DNA of 51,426 bases from Minisyncoccota bacterium. Its GTDB lineage: Bacteria; Patescibacteriota; Minisyncoccia; UBA6257; 2-01-FULL-56-20. The position numbers and the translations under genes are program-made. Positions 24,885-33,360 of the stretch are shown one piece after another. The stretch is taken from contig JALHNY010000004.1 of assembly GCA_022843285.1 (NCBI GenBank), positions 43,596 to 95,021 of the forward strand, read 5' to 3'. How positions within the stretch are numbered: position 1 is the first letter of the stretch; the number at the start of each line of letters is the position of its first letter. The notes beneath the pieces are model-generated. The model was not told the DNA's origin, did no database searches, and saw only the letters and a list, made by a program, of their open reading frames with translations.

Positions 24885-25769
24885 ATGAGTACAGTAGCAG
24901 CCGCTGAAGCATCAGCGGCACAAACAATGCCGTCTTCCAACGGCTCGGTGATGATGACCAAAACAGTCGTTGAGCAGTCAAACGCTCTCGACCTGCTCTT
25001 GCAGAACGCATTCAAGAAGAAGTTCGGCGACACCACGTCGAGTGAGCCCTGGCGGCGCAAGTTCGCCTACGCGCTCAACGGGTGGGAAATTCTCATTGAT
25101 GAATTCCCGCGTCTCTTGCAGGCAACCCGCTCGACCCACGCGTCCTCCGCAACGACGCTCTTGATGAACGAGCTGATCAAGGAAGAAATGGGCTGGGATG
25201 AAGAAACCAAAACCTTCATCCAGGCACAGTCGCACTCGGCACTCTTCCGCGAACTGACGTTCGCCATGCTCAAGCAGACGGACCCGACTGAGCGTGAGCG
25301 GCACCTCGCCGCCATGAGCATCTACTCCGCGCTCAAGCCACTCGTCGAGTGGGCAGCCTCCGAACCGGTGTACGGGCTCGCGGTCATCTACGCGATGTAC
25401 CGCACCTACGACACCGTCAAGGACAACCTGCTCAAATCGGCGAACGCCCTGAACCTGACCGTTCTCGGCAAACCGGAGTTCGTCACCAGCCACGAGACCG
25501 ATGACATCCACACGACCATGGACAGCGACGAGAATCGCAACGCCCCGGTCGCCGCGGATGCCCACGTTCTCAAGGCAGAAGACGCGATGTACTTCTCAGC
25601 ACACCAGAGCGTGGTCCTGCAAATGGACGACGTGCTCGCCATGATCGGCAACGAAATGGCGACGTGCTCCAAGTGTGACGAGAAGACCATCATCCTCGTC
25701 TTCGAGCAGCTCAAGCACCTGCTGATGCTGACGTTCGATCTGCCGATGGCAAAGGCGGCTCACGCCTGA
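24885..25769 (+). CDS. Orphan helical protein, weakly heme-oxygenase-like
   Basis: 294 aa, all-helical, soluble, no signal. An Ala/Ser-rich N-terminus (about 1-30) precedes a helical core. The stretch NELIKEEMG (about 95-103) followed by SHSALFREL (116-124), E155, and AMYFSAHQSVVLQMDD (234-249) loosely recalls the Glu/His pattern of heme-oxygenase-like iron enzymes. Spacing is not canonical, so this is only a suggestion. A CSKC pair lies near the C-terminus. It has an AGGAGA Shine-Dalgarno, an AT-rich upstream region and its own terminator. GC is lower than in neighbours and it is flanked by unrelated housekeeping genes. Confidence 0.7.
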   Translation: MSTVAAAEASAAQTMPSSNGSVMMTKTVVEQSNALDLLLQNAFKKKFGDTTSSEPWRRKFAYALNGWEILIDEFPRLLQATRSTHASSATTLLMNELIKEEMGWDEETKTFIQAQSHSALFRELTFAMLKQTDPTERERHLAAMSIYSALKPLVEWAASEPVYGLAVIYAMYRTYDTVKDNLLKSANALNLTVLGKPEFVTSHETDDIHTTMDSDENRNAPVAADAHVLKAEDAMYFSAHQSVVLQMDDVLAMIGNEMATCSKCDEKTIILVFEQLKHLLMLTFDLPMAKAAHA

Positions 25770-25800
25770 TCATCACCCTTTCTCACTCAAGCAAACGGAA

Positions 25801-25826
25801 AAACGGAGACCCTCGGGTCTCCGTTT
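25801..25826. terminator. Intrinsic terminator
   Basis: AAACGGAGACC / GGTCTCCGTTT, 11-bp stem, 4-nt loop, between the orphan gene and convergent tatD. Confidence 0.85.
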
Positions 25827-25832
25827 CCACGT

Positions 25833-26660
25833 TCACACCCCGAAGATTCTCCTCACGTTATCCCGCACCTGCCCCGCCACCTCGTCCGCGCCGACCCCCT
25901 TCAGCTCGGCGATTTTCTTGACCACCTCGACGACGTACGCGGGCTCGTTGCGCCGGCCGCGGTACGGCACCGGCGCCACGTACGGCGCGTCCGTCTCCGT
26001 GACGGTCCGCTCCAGCGGCACGTACCGTACGACCTCCTCGTACTGCCTGGCGAACGTCACCACTCCCCCGAACTGCAGGGAGAAGCCCAGGTCCATGAGC
26101 TCTCTCGCGTCCCCCACCGTGCCGGTGAAGAAGTGAATGGTTCCCGGCTCGGGCAGCAGGAGCTCGCGCTTCTCCTTGAAGACGGCAACGAGGTCGGCAA
26201 AGGCATCGCGGCAGTGGATGGTGAGGGGCTTGCCCACGTCACGCGCGAGCTCCATCTGCGAGACGAGAGCAACTCTCTGCAAATCAGAGGACTCGGCGTC
26301 GCGGCGGAAGTAGTCCAAGCCGCACTCCCCAATTGCCACGACCTTCGGGTGCTCGGCGAGCGCGCGGTACCGATCCGGATCGAACACCTCCGCGCCGCGC
26401 GGTACCGCTCCCGGGCCGAACTCTCCGGTGTCCACGGGGCTATGCGCCACCGCGTGCGTGGGGTGCATGCCGATTGCCGCCCAGACTCCAGACTCGAACT
26501 GCTCCGCGAGCGCAACGGCGCCTGCCGACGTCCCGTGCTCCGTCCCGACGAGAATCATCTCGACGCCCGACTCCAGGGCGCGCTCCACCACCGCGCGGGA
26601 CTCGCCTCCGTACGCGGGGAAGTGCGCGTGGGCGTGCGCATCAAAAAACTTCGGCTGCAT
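25833..26660 (-). CDS. tatD: TatD-family metal-dependent deoxyribonuclease
   Basis: 275 aa. Metal-site residues of the family are present: HAHAH at the N-terminus (H9/H11), GECGLDYF, TIHCRDA, IHFFTG and TETDAPYVAP. TatD proteins are cytoplasmic 3'-5' nucleases linked to DNA repair and turnover. A longer frame begins 96 nt upstream, but TACCCT (26668-26673) ends 7 nt before this ATG and homologues start at the strand containing FDAHAH. This start is therefore preferred. Confidence 0.92.
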   Translation of the reverse strand: MQPKFFDAHAHAHFPAYGGESRAVVERALESGVEMILVGTEHGTSAGAVALAEQFESGVWAAIGMHPTHAVAHSPVDTGEFGPGAVPRGAEVFDPDRYRALAEHPKVVAIGECGLDYFRRDAESSDLQRVALVSQMELARDVGKPLTIHCRDAFADLVAVFKEKRELLLPEPGTIHFFTGTVGDARELMDLGFSLQFGGVVTFARQYEEVVRYVPLERTVTETDAPYVAPVPYRGRRNEPAYVVEVVKKIAELKGVGADEVAGQVRDNVRRIFGV

Positions 26661-26693
26661 GGGACGCAGGGTACCCCAGGGCCGGGGTGGAAT

Positions 26694-26723
26694 AAAAGCC
26701 CGACGCAAGCGCCGGGCTCTTTT
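26694..26723 (-). terminator. Hairpin, probable terminator
   Basis: GCCCGaCGC / GCGcCGGGC imperfect stem with A4 and T4 flanks. On the minus strand it follows the downstream end of the permease gene at distance; 26725-26819 contains no gene I can support. Confidence 0.55.
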
Positions 26724-26819
26724 CTTTGAGAAGACCAGGAGTCCTCGCGGTGGCACGGGGTGCCGGTGCGATGCGTCTGATCTCCTAGAACTTAACCCAC
26801 CTGCCAGCTCAGGGCAACC

Positions 26820-27839
26820 CTACCCGGGCAGCGGGATGCGGTCCGCGGCTGCGCGCCTGCGGTGCCGCGTCACCTCTTCGAGCGCTTCCTGCACCACGGC
26901 GGCGAGCGGCACGGCCGCGAGCGTGCCCATGATGCCGGCCAGCTGGTAGCCGAGGAGGAGCGCCGCGATGACCACCACCGGGTGCAAGCCCACCGCCTGG
27001 CGCGTCAGCAGCGGCACGAGCACGTTCGCCTCAATCTGGTGGATAGCAAAGAAGACGAGGAACACCCAGATGGCGGAGAGCGGGGCCGTCACGAGCGTCA
27101 CGCCCACCGCCACGATGCCGGCAACGATGGGACCGAGCATCGGCACGAGCTCGGCGATGCCCGCGAGGAGACCAAAGATTGCCGCCTGCTCCACGCCGAT
27201 CATCCAGAGGCAGAACCAGGTGAGCGTTCCCACGAGCACGCCGAGGACCACCTGCGTGCGGAACCAGTTGCCAATCTTCTTGCGGCTGCGGCGGTACACG
27301 CGTAGCACGGACTCCTCGTACGACGCCGGAAACACCGTCCTGATGAAGCTCTCGATGCCGTCACGGGAGAGCGAGAGGTAGAAGGCGGAGACGAGAATGG
27401 TGGCGAGGACGGCTATGGGCTCGAAGCTCGCGGCCGCGGCCTGGAAGCCCTCGCTCCCGCCGCTCAGGAGCTTGGAGGAGAAACCCGAGAACAGTCCCGA
27501 GAGGCTCTTCGGAGACTCCAGCGGCACCAGCCACGTCTCGGCGAGCTCCTCATCAAACGCGCTCACCATGGTGACGAGGTCTCCAATGATTGCCGGGATG
27601 ATGGTGTACGCGACGACCACCAGGATTGCGGCACCGGACAGGAAAATCGCGATTACCCCCAGGGCGCGCGGCAGCCCCCGCCTCTCGAGCCAGTCCACCA
27701 TGAAGTCCAAGCCAGCCGAGATCACGATGGCGAGGAAGAGCGCCAGGAGGATCTGCCAGGACATGACGGCAAGCAGGGCAACGAAGCCCACGGCGACAAT
27801 CCGCCAGAGCGAAGCCCAGGAGATGTCCAGCTGCGTCAT
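26820..27839 (-). CDS. AI-2E/PerM family membrane protein
   Basis: 339 aa with about eight transmembrane helices in the PerM/YdiK arrangement: two at the N-terminus, a loop (about 95-140), and later helices containing IGVEQAAIFGLLAGIAELVPMLGPIVAG and the LLTRQAVGLHPVVVIAALLLGYQLAG motif typical of the family. Members include AI-2 exporters and Na+/H+ antiporters; the substrate is unknown. TAGACT (27846-27851) ends 6 nt before the ATG and contains the stop codon of the upstream peptidase gene. Confidence 0.9.
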   Translation of the reverse strand: MTQLDISWASLWRIVAVGFVALLAVMSWQILLALFLAIVISAGLDFMVDWLERRGLPRALGVIAIFLSGAAILVVVAYTIIPAIIGDLVTMVSAFDEELAETWLVPLESPKSLSGLFSGFSSKLLSGGSEGFQAAAASFEPIAVLATILVSAFYLSLSRDGIESFIRTVFPASYEESVLRVYRRSRKKIGNWFRTQVVLGVLVGTLTWFCLWMIGVEQAAIFGLLAGIAELVPMLGPIVAGIVAVGVTLVTAPLSAIWVFLVFFAIHQIEANVLVPLLTRQAVGLHPVVVIAALLLGYQLAGIMGTLAAVPLAAVVQEALEEVTRHRRRAAADRIPLPG

Positions 27840-27845
27840 GCCTAC

Positions 27846-27851
27846 AGTCTA
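27846..27851 (-). promoter_or_regulatory. -10 box fused to M16 peptidase stop codon
   Basis: TAGACT includes the peptidase TAG (27849-27851) and ends 6 nt before the permease ATG. Confidence 0.55.
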
Positions 27852-29126
27852 CCGCAGCTTGAGCAACTTGCGGAACTGGGCATCCGAGAAGTTCGGGCCG
27901 ATGCCCGCCAGGTTGAGAGCGTCCTCGCGGATGACGGACCGGGCTACGCGCCGAATGTCCTCCGGCGTGACCGCCCGCATCGCGGCGAGCGTCTCGCGCA
28001 CCGGCACCACCCTGCCGCGGAGCAGCAGGTTCGTGCCGTGGTGCGTGGCGACGGCATCCGAGGACTCGAGGCCCATGAGGAACCCGCCGATCTGGTAGTC
28101 CCGGGCACGGCGGAGCTCTCTCACGTCTACCAGCTCGTCCGCGAGCCTCGCGTACTCGCCCATGACCGCGGAGACGACCTCGGCTGCCTTGCCGACGTTG
28201 GCACCCACCGAGACGCCCAGCGCGCCGTGGTCCACGGAAACGTCATTCCAGGCGTGCACGTAGTACGCGGCTCCCAGCTCCTCGCGAATCTTCTTGAAGA
28301 GGCGCGAGCTCATGCCGCCACCGAGAACCGTGGCGAGCAGCGAGAGCGCGTGCTCGCGGCGATCTCCCAGCTTGAACCCGCGGAAGCCCACGACCAGGTG
28401 CGCCTGGTCACCGGGGCGGCTCACGAGCTTCAGCCCCGGCCTGGCCTGAACCTCTCTTGTGCGGGGCTTGGGCGCAGCTCTCCTGCCGTCGAGCCCCGCA
28501 AAGCGCTCGCGAATGAAGCGCGCGACCTCCGCCGCATCGAAGCCGCCCGCGAGAGAGACGACCGTCTCCGGGGCGCGGTACCTTCCCGCGCGGTACGCGG
28601 CGATCTGCTCGCGGCTCAGGCTGCGGATGTTCTCCTTGGGTCCCGCGATGGGGCGGCCCGCCGGCTGGTCCTCGCCGTACAGGAGGCTCCCCCACACGTC
28701 GTACACCTTCCGGTTCGGCATGTCGTCGTACATGGCAATCTCCTCAATCACCACGCCCCGCTCGCGCTCAATCTCGGAAGCATCCAGGAGCGGGTCGAGG
28801 TGCAGCTCCGAGATGACCTCGAGCAGCTTTCCCGCCTTCCCTGACTGCGCCTTCGCCCAGTACGCCGTGTGAGACTCCGCGGTCCACGCGTTCGTCTCCG
28901 CGCCCATGCCCTCGAGCACCTCGGAGACCTGCCCGACCTTCGGGTACCGCTTGGTCCCCTTGAAGACGAGGTGCTCGAGGAAGTGCGAGACGCCGTTTTG
29001 CTCCCTGGTCTCGTACTCCGATCCCGCGCGCACCATCACCACCGCCGTCGCGGTCAGCGCATCCGCCTGCGGGGCGAGCACGACCCGGAGGCCGTTGGGG
29101 AGGCTGAAAACGCGGGGCTGCTTCAT
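27849..29126 (-). CDS. M16-family zinc peptidase
   Basis: 425 aa, the size of processing-peptidase-like members with one active and one companion domain. The inverted zinc motif HFLEH (H48, E51, H52) and the downstream ligand Glu in GVVIEEI (E128/E129) are present, as are SHTAYWAK and the C-terminal GGGMSSRLFKKIREE segment. No signal peptide, so cytoplasmic. A much longer reading frame extends upstream but overlaps the divergent HD gene; TACCCT (29134-29139, extended TGg) ends 7 nt before this ATG. Confidence 0.93.
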   Translation of the reverse strand: MKQPRVFSLPNGLRVVLAPQADALTATAVVMVRAGSEYETREQNGVSHFLEHLVFKGTKRYPKVGQVSEVLEGMGAETNAWTAESHTAYWAKAQSGKAGKLLEVISELHLDPLLDASEIERERGVVIEEIAMYDDMPNRKVYDVWGSLLYGEDQPAGRPIAGPKENIRSLSREQIAAYRAGRYRAPETVVSLAGGFDAAEVARFIRERFAGLDGRRAAPKPRTREVQARPGLKLVSRPGDQAHLVVGFRGFKLGDRREHALSLLATVLGGGMSSRLFKKIREELGAAYYVHAWNDVSVDHGALGVSVGANVGKAAEVVSAVMGEYARLADELVDVRELRRARDYQIGGFLMGLESSDAVATHHGTNLLLRGRVVPVRETLAAMRAVTPEDIRRVARSVIREDALNLAGIGPNFSDAQFRKLLKLR

Positions 29127-29189
29127 ACGGGCAAGGGTACCAGAGCTGTGGATGGGCAGCGAGTCGCGGGGAGCCGTATACTGTCCCAC

Positions 29190-29789
29190 ATGGAGCTCGG
29201 GCGTATCTTTGCGTTCATGGGACTGCTGAGCCAGTTCCAGCGCATAGACCGCCAGATCATGCGGCACGGCGAGGATCGCCTGGAGAACGACGCGGAGCAC
29301 TCGTACCAGCTCGCCATGGCCGCCTGGTACATCAACGACTCGGAGCAGCTCGGCCTCGACGCGAGCCGGCTCGTCCGGTACGCGCTCGCGCACGACCTCG
29401 TGGAGGTCTACGCGGGAGACACCTTCGCGTACGCGAGCGCCGAGGAGCGCGCCTCCAAAGAGACCCGCGAGGCTGCAGCTGCGGAGCGCATCGCGCGGGA
29501 GTTCCCAGAGTTTTCCGACCTGCACGCGATCATCCACGAGTACGAGTCGCGCGCGAACCGGGAGGCGCGCTTCGTGTACGCGCTGGACAAGCTGCTCCCG
29601 GTCATCAGCATCTACCTCGACGAGGGGCGCACGTGGCACCTCAACGGCGTGACGCTGCAGATGATCCGAGACCACAAGACCGAGAAGATTGCGCTCTCCC
29701 CCGAGGTCGAGCCCTACTTCGCGGAGCTCGTCTCGGTGCTCGAGTCGCAGCCGTCCCTGTTCCCGCGCAAGCTGGACGGCGCCTCCTGA
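29190..29789 (+). CDS. HD-domain hydrolase, YfbR-like 5'-deoxynucleotidase family
   Basis: 199 aa. HD-superfamily ligands are H37 (ENDAEHSYQ), H68-D69 (LAHDLVEVYAGDTF), and a late Asp in YALDKLLP. The ENDAEHS/HDLVE/GDTF pattern is that of YfbR/HDDC2-like proteins, which remove phosphate from deoxynucleoside monophosphates. TATACT (29177-29182) ends 7 nt before the ATG. The next gene follows its stop after 1 nt. Confidence 0.85.
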   Translation: MELGRIFAFMGLLSQFQRIDRQIMRHGEDRLENDAEHSYQLAMAAWYINDSEQLGLDASRLVRYALAHDLVEVYAGDTFAYASAEERASKETREAAAAERIAREFPEFSDLHAIIHEYESRANREARFVYALDKLLPVISIYLDEGRTWHLNGVTLQMIRDHKTEKIALSPEVEPYFAELVSVLESQPSLFPRKLDGAS

Positions 29790-29790
29790 C

Positions 29791-30351
29791 GTGCGGCGCG
29801 CGCGAGGCTGGGCGGCGGTAGCGGCAATCGTGCTCATCCTCGCCGGCGCGAGCGCGGGCATCGCCCTGCTCGGACCCGAGGCAATCGTGGCGCGCATCGG
29901 GGTCACGAACGCGTACCTGTCCGTCTTCCTCCTCGCGGTCATCGGCGGACTCTCCACGCTCACGAGCACCTCACTCTTCACCGCCATTGCCACCTTCTCG
30001 GTTGGCGGCGCGCACCCAATCCTCCTGGGCCTCTTCGCCGGCACGGGCATCTTCATCAGCGACACCGTCTTTTTCCACGCGGCACGGTACGGCAAAACGT
30101 CGCTCCCCGCTCACTGGGAGCAGCGCGTGGCGGGCATCTTCTCCTGGCTGCACACGCTCCCGCGGTGGGGTGCCATGGCGCTCATTCTCGCCTGGGTTGG
30201 CTTCTCGCCGCTCCCCAACGACGTCCTCATGGTCGCGCTCGCCGCTGCCGGGTACCGCTACGCGCAGGTAGCCCCACTGCTCTTGGCAGGAGGCCTGTGC
30301 ATCGCGACGCTCATCGCGTACCTGGCGCGCGCTGGCGCCAGCATCTTCTAG
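29791..30351 (+). CDS. VTT/DedA-like small integral membrane protein
   Basis: 186 aa with about five membrane segments. Conserved-looking elements are FAGTGIFISDTVFFHAARYG and VGFSPLPNDVLMVALAAAGYRY, the SPLPxD/E motif also seen at 15618-16175. GTG start 1 nt after the HD gene stop; the longer frame reaching into the HD gene is rejected. Its stop overlaps the convergent transglycosylase stop (CTAG). Transport or lipid role cannot be specified. Confidence 0.65.
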   Translation: MRRARGWAAVAAIVLILAGASAGIALLGPEAIVARIGVTNAYLSVFLLAVIGGLSTLTSTSLFTAIATFSVGGAHPILLGLFAGTGIFISDTVFFHAARYGKTSLPAHWEQRVAGIFSWLHTLPRWGAMALILAWVGFSPLPNDVLMVALAAAGYRYAQVAPLLLAGGLCIATLIAYLARAGASIF

Positions 30352-31766
30352 CGGCCCTCGAGGAGGTCGATGTCGTCCTGGAAGCGGTTCGCCCGGTCCA
30401 CGACGGCCTGGCCGTACGTGTTGAGGAAGCGCGCGTAGTTGCCACCGGCGTAGTACTTCGCCGCGGCAATGCGCTCTGACTGGATGTTGCCCGCGACCGC
30501 GCCCGCGTCCTTCATGTACAGGGCGGTGGCCGTGACGGCGTCCATGTTGTTCCACGGGGACGGCGGGCGGCGCCCGGTGACGCTCGAGATGCGCGCCTTG
30601 TACATCTGCCAGGTCGCCGGCATGAACTGCGCGGGCCCCATGGCTCCCCCGTACGCGCCGTCCGAGAGAATGGCGCACGAGACCATGACCGAATCCGGAT
30701 CGATGCCGAGCTCCTTCGTGATCTCCAGGTAGATGGGCTGCTGCGTCGGGCTCATGGAGCTCTTGTAGTTGCAGCGGCCCACGTTCGCGCCCAGCGCGGA
30801 CTCGCGATCGAGCACGGCGAGGATGAGCGCCGGGCGCACGCCGGTCGCCTCGCCCGCGGTCTTCGCCAGCTGGTACGCGTCACCGAACTGCATCTGCCCG
30901 CCGCCGAGGAACGAGAAGAGGCGGGCGCGAATCTGCGCGGCGCGTGCCTGCGTGTCCTTGAGGAGCGACACGTACTTGGACTCCTGGCCCTTCGTCTGGT
31001 TCAGGAGTGCCCGCTTCTGGCGCGCCACCTCGTCGGCGCGGGCCTTCTGCTGCGCCTGGTACTGCTGCGCGCGCTGCGCGTCCGTGAGCGCCTCGCCGAG
31101 TTCAGCCTTGTGCCCCTCGAGCTGCCCCTTGAGAGAGGAGATGGTGCCTATGGTCTCCTTCACCGTGCCCTGCAGCTCCTGGATGGAGTTCACGTCCGTG
31201 AAGAACTCGGAGAGCTGCTCGTGCTTGAGCATGACCTCGAGGAGGGACGCCTGGTCCGCGATGTACGCCTTGCGCACGAGCTGCGCCAGCACCTCCTGGT
31301 TCTGCTCCAGGGTGCTCTTGGTCGCGCTGATCTCAATCTCCGTTCCCGCAATCTTGCGGTCCAGGAGCGACATGTTCACCTGCAGCGCGCGAATCTGCGC
31401 GTTGAGCGAGGAAACCGTGGCATTGAGCTTGCCCACCTCGGCGCCGAGCGTCCTCCCCTGCGCGCGGTACGAGTCGATCTGCGCCTGGTGCGCGTTCATC
31501 TCAGCCTCGAGCTGCTTGAGCTGGGCCTCGAGCTGGGCGCGCTCCTCCGCGGGGACCTGCGCGAACGAGACGTTGGCGGGCGCGTACGCCGAACCGGCCA
31601 CGAAGCCCCCAATGGATGCGAGCACCACGAGCCCCTTCACCGCCGTGAGCCAGTACCCGGAGCGCCGGCGGCGCACCGATGCCAGGGACACGTGCGGGGC
31701 GGCTCCCCTGAAGGTGCTCTGCCCCGAACGCTGTACGTCAGCTGTGTTGCGTGGTTTCTGCTGCAT
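30348..31766 (-). CDS. Coiled-coil lytic murein transglycosylase
   Basis: 472 aa. It has a basic N-terminus, one membrane anchor (about residues 38-58), a long coiled coil (about 72-275, EnvC/CwlO-like), then a lysozyme-fold transglycosylase domain (about 300-472). The probable catalytic Glu is in AVLDRESALG, and GAMGPAQFMPATW is the family signature. It cleaves peptidoglycan glycan strands outside the membrane. The coiled coil is of the type that FtsX engages elsewhere, so activation by FtsEX is a reasonable inference. ATG at 31766 is preferred to a TTG one codon earlier. It lies 36 nt after rplY and may be cotranscribed. Confidence 0.88.
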   Translation of the reverse strand: MQQKPRNTADVQRSGQSTFRGAAPHVSLASVRRRRSGYWLTAVKGLVVLASIGGFVAGSAYAPANVSFAQVPAEERAQLEAQLKQLEAEMNAHQAQIDSYRAQGRTLGAEVGKLNATVSSLNAQIRALQVNMSLLDRKIAGTEIEISATKSTLEQNQEVLAQLVRKAYIADQASLLEVMLKHEQLSEFFTDVNSIQELQGTVKETIGTISSLKGQLEGHKAELGEALTDAQRAQQYQAQQKARADEVARQKRALLNQTKGQESKYVSLLKDTQARAAQIRARLFSFLGGGQMQFGDAYQLAKTAGEATGVRPALILAVLDRESALGANVGRCNYKSSMSPTQQPIYLEITKELGIDPDSVMVSCAILSDGAYGGAMGPAQFMPATWQMYKARISSVTGRRPPSPWNNMDAVTATALYMKDAGAVAGNIQSERIAAAKYYAGGNYARFLNTYGQAVVDRANRFQDDIDLLEGR

Positions 31767-31802
31767 CAACCTGAATCCTGAGACGGACGAAGTCCGGGCA
31801 GG

Positions 31803-32435
31803 TTACGACTCGTTCTGCTTCGCCTCTTCGGCGCGCTTCTCCTCGCCCTCGACGATGACCTCATCGACGCTGGTCTCGTCCGCTACCTCCTCTTCTGTGA
31901 GATCGCCAATGGAGACGATGACCGTGTCCGGCGCGGTCTCGAGCGTGACGCCCGCGGGGAGCTTCACGTCTGAAGCGTGAATCGCGTCGTGGAGCGCGGC
32001 GAGTCCGCTGATGTCAATCTTGATGTCGTGCGGGAGCTTCTCGGGAAGCGCCTCAACCTCGAGCTCGTGAAGGTTTTTCACGAGGGTGCCGAGCTTCTCC
32101 TTGATGGCGGGTGCCTCTCCCTCGAAGACGAGCGGAATGCCGGCCTGGATCTTCTCTCCGGCTTTCACCGCGTAGAAGTCCACGTGCTCAATGTCACCGG
32201 ACTGCGTGCGAGTCCAGTCGTGCGCGAGCACCTTGGTCTCCTTGCCGCCGACGCTGAGGACGATGATGCCCGTGTGGCCGGTCTCGTGCAGGACCTTCGC
32301 GAGGTCCTTGTGCGATACGCTCACGTGCTCGTTTTTCTTGCCGTGCCCGTACACCTCTGCTGGCACGAAGCCGTCCCGCCGGAGCCGGGAGACCTTTTTG
32401 CCGAGTATCGTACGTGTTTCTGCTGCAAGTTTCAT
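31803..32435 (-). CDS. rplY: Large-subunit ribosomal protein bL25 (CTC/TL5 form)
   Basis: 210 aa. The 5S rRNA-binding L25 domain spans about 1-90 (LGKKVSRLRRDGFVPAEVYG, VLAHDWTRTQSGDIEHVDFYAV). The CTC beta-domain is about 95-185, and there is an acidic tail. The long two-domain form is the stress-protein CTC type. TATAAT (32442-32447), a consensus -10, ends 6 nt before the ATG, the clearest leaderless example in the window. Confidence 0.96.
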   Translation of the reverse strand: MKLAAETRTILGKKVSRLRRDGFVPAEVYGHGKKNEHVSVSHKDLAKVLHETGHTGIIVLSVGGKETKVLAHDWTRTQSGDIEHVDFYAVKAGEKIQAGIPLVFEGEAPAIKEKLGTLVKNLHELEVEALPEKLPHDIKIDISGLAALHDAIHASDVKLPAGVTLETAPDTVIVSIGDLTEEEVADETSVDEVIVEGEEKRAEEAKQNES

Positions 32436-32496
32436 GGTCCCATTATAACCAACGAGCCGCCCCCTGGCGACGGCTCAAAACCCTGCAAAACGGGGC

Positions 32497-33360
32497 TCAG
32501 CGTCGCAGGAAGAGCTTCGCGCGCGCAATCGCCACCTCGTAGACGGTATCCTCGGCTGCCGCCATCAGCTTGCCCGGGTTCACCTCGTCCGGCGATGCGG
32601 CCAACGCCCTCTCCAGCCCTTTGCGCCAGGCGACGCGCAGCTCGGTGCTGATGTGCACGACGTCGATGCCGCTGCTCACCGCGGCGGTGAGGTCCTCATC
32701 GGGAATGCCCGATCCGCCGTGCAGGACGAGCCCCGTGCCCGTCGCGTCCCTGATTGCCACGAGGCGCGGGATGTCCAATCGCGGGTTCGGCGAAGCCTTG
32801 AGCATGCCGTGCACGTTGCCAATGGCCGGCGCGAAGAGGTCCACGCCCGTCTCGCGCACGAACTCGCCCGCCTGCTCGGGAGACGTCATGGCGTCCGGTG
32901 ACACGGCGGCACCCTCGGGCAGGGCGTCCAGGAGGTTCGAGCCGCTGCCGATGTACCCCACCTCGCCCTCCACGATGACCTCGGGGTTAGCCGCGCGCGC
33001 GACTGCCACGGCAGCCTTCGCCAGGAGCAGGTTCTCCTCGAACGGGAGCTTGCTGCCATCGAAGATGACGGCATCGTACCCCGCGCGCACCGCCTCCTCG
33101 ACGCGCTCCACCGAGTGCGTGTGGTCCGCGTTGAGGTACAGCGGCACGCCCTCCGCGCGGTACGCGCGCACGAGCGCCACCGCGCGGTCCACGCCGATGT
33201 AGTCCCGCTCTCCCTCGCTCGTCCCCACGATGATGGTGGCATCCAAGTCACGCGCGACGCGCGCGACGGCGCGCAGCTGCGCGAGGTCCGTCACGTTGAA
33301 GTGTGGCACGGCGTACCCGCCGAGCTTCGCATCCGTGAGTGCTTCGCGGAGCGTCTTCAT
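32497..33360 (-). CDS. fba: Class II fructose-bisphosphate aldolase
   Basis: 287 aa. Zinc and substrate motifs are present: AVPHFNV, YLNADHTHS (Zn His), VEGEVGYIGSGSN, AIGNVHGM and LHGGSGIP. It condenses dihydroxyacetone phosphate with glyceraldehyde 3-phosphate (or tagatose/sedoheptulose analogues). The ATG overlaps the stop of the PfkB kinase (TGATG), so kinase and aldolase are coupled. Confidence 0.93.
   Translation of the reverse strand: MKTLREALTDAKLGGYAVPHFNVTDLAQLRAVARVARDLDATIIVGTSEGERDYIGVDRAVALVRAYRAEGVPLYLNADHTHSVERVEEAVRAGYDAVIFDGSKLPFEENLLLAKAAVAVARAANPEVIVEGEVGYIGSGSNLLDALPEGAAVSPDAMTSPEQAGEFVRETGVDLFAPAIGNVHGMLKASPNPRLDIPRLVAIRDATGTGLVLHGGSGIPDEDLTAAVSSGIDVVHISTELRVAWRKGLERALAASPDEVNPGKLMAAAEDTVYEVAIARAKLFLRR

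Noticed and set aside
26725-26819. Possible small RNA (GGCAC/GTGCC and AGGAG/CTCCT pairings)
   Set aside because: Pairings are short and there is no promoter with terminator framing them.
29127-30095. In-frame N-terminal extension of the M16 peptidase
   Set aside because: It overlaps the convincing HD and VTT-like genes on the opposite strand, and the peptidase has a promoter directly before its shorter start.
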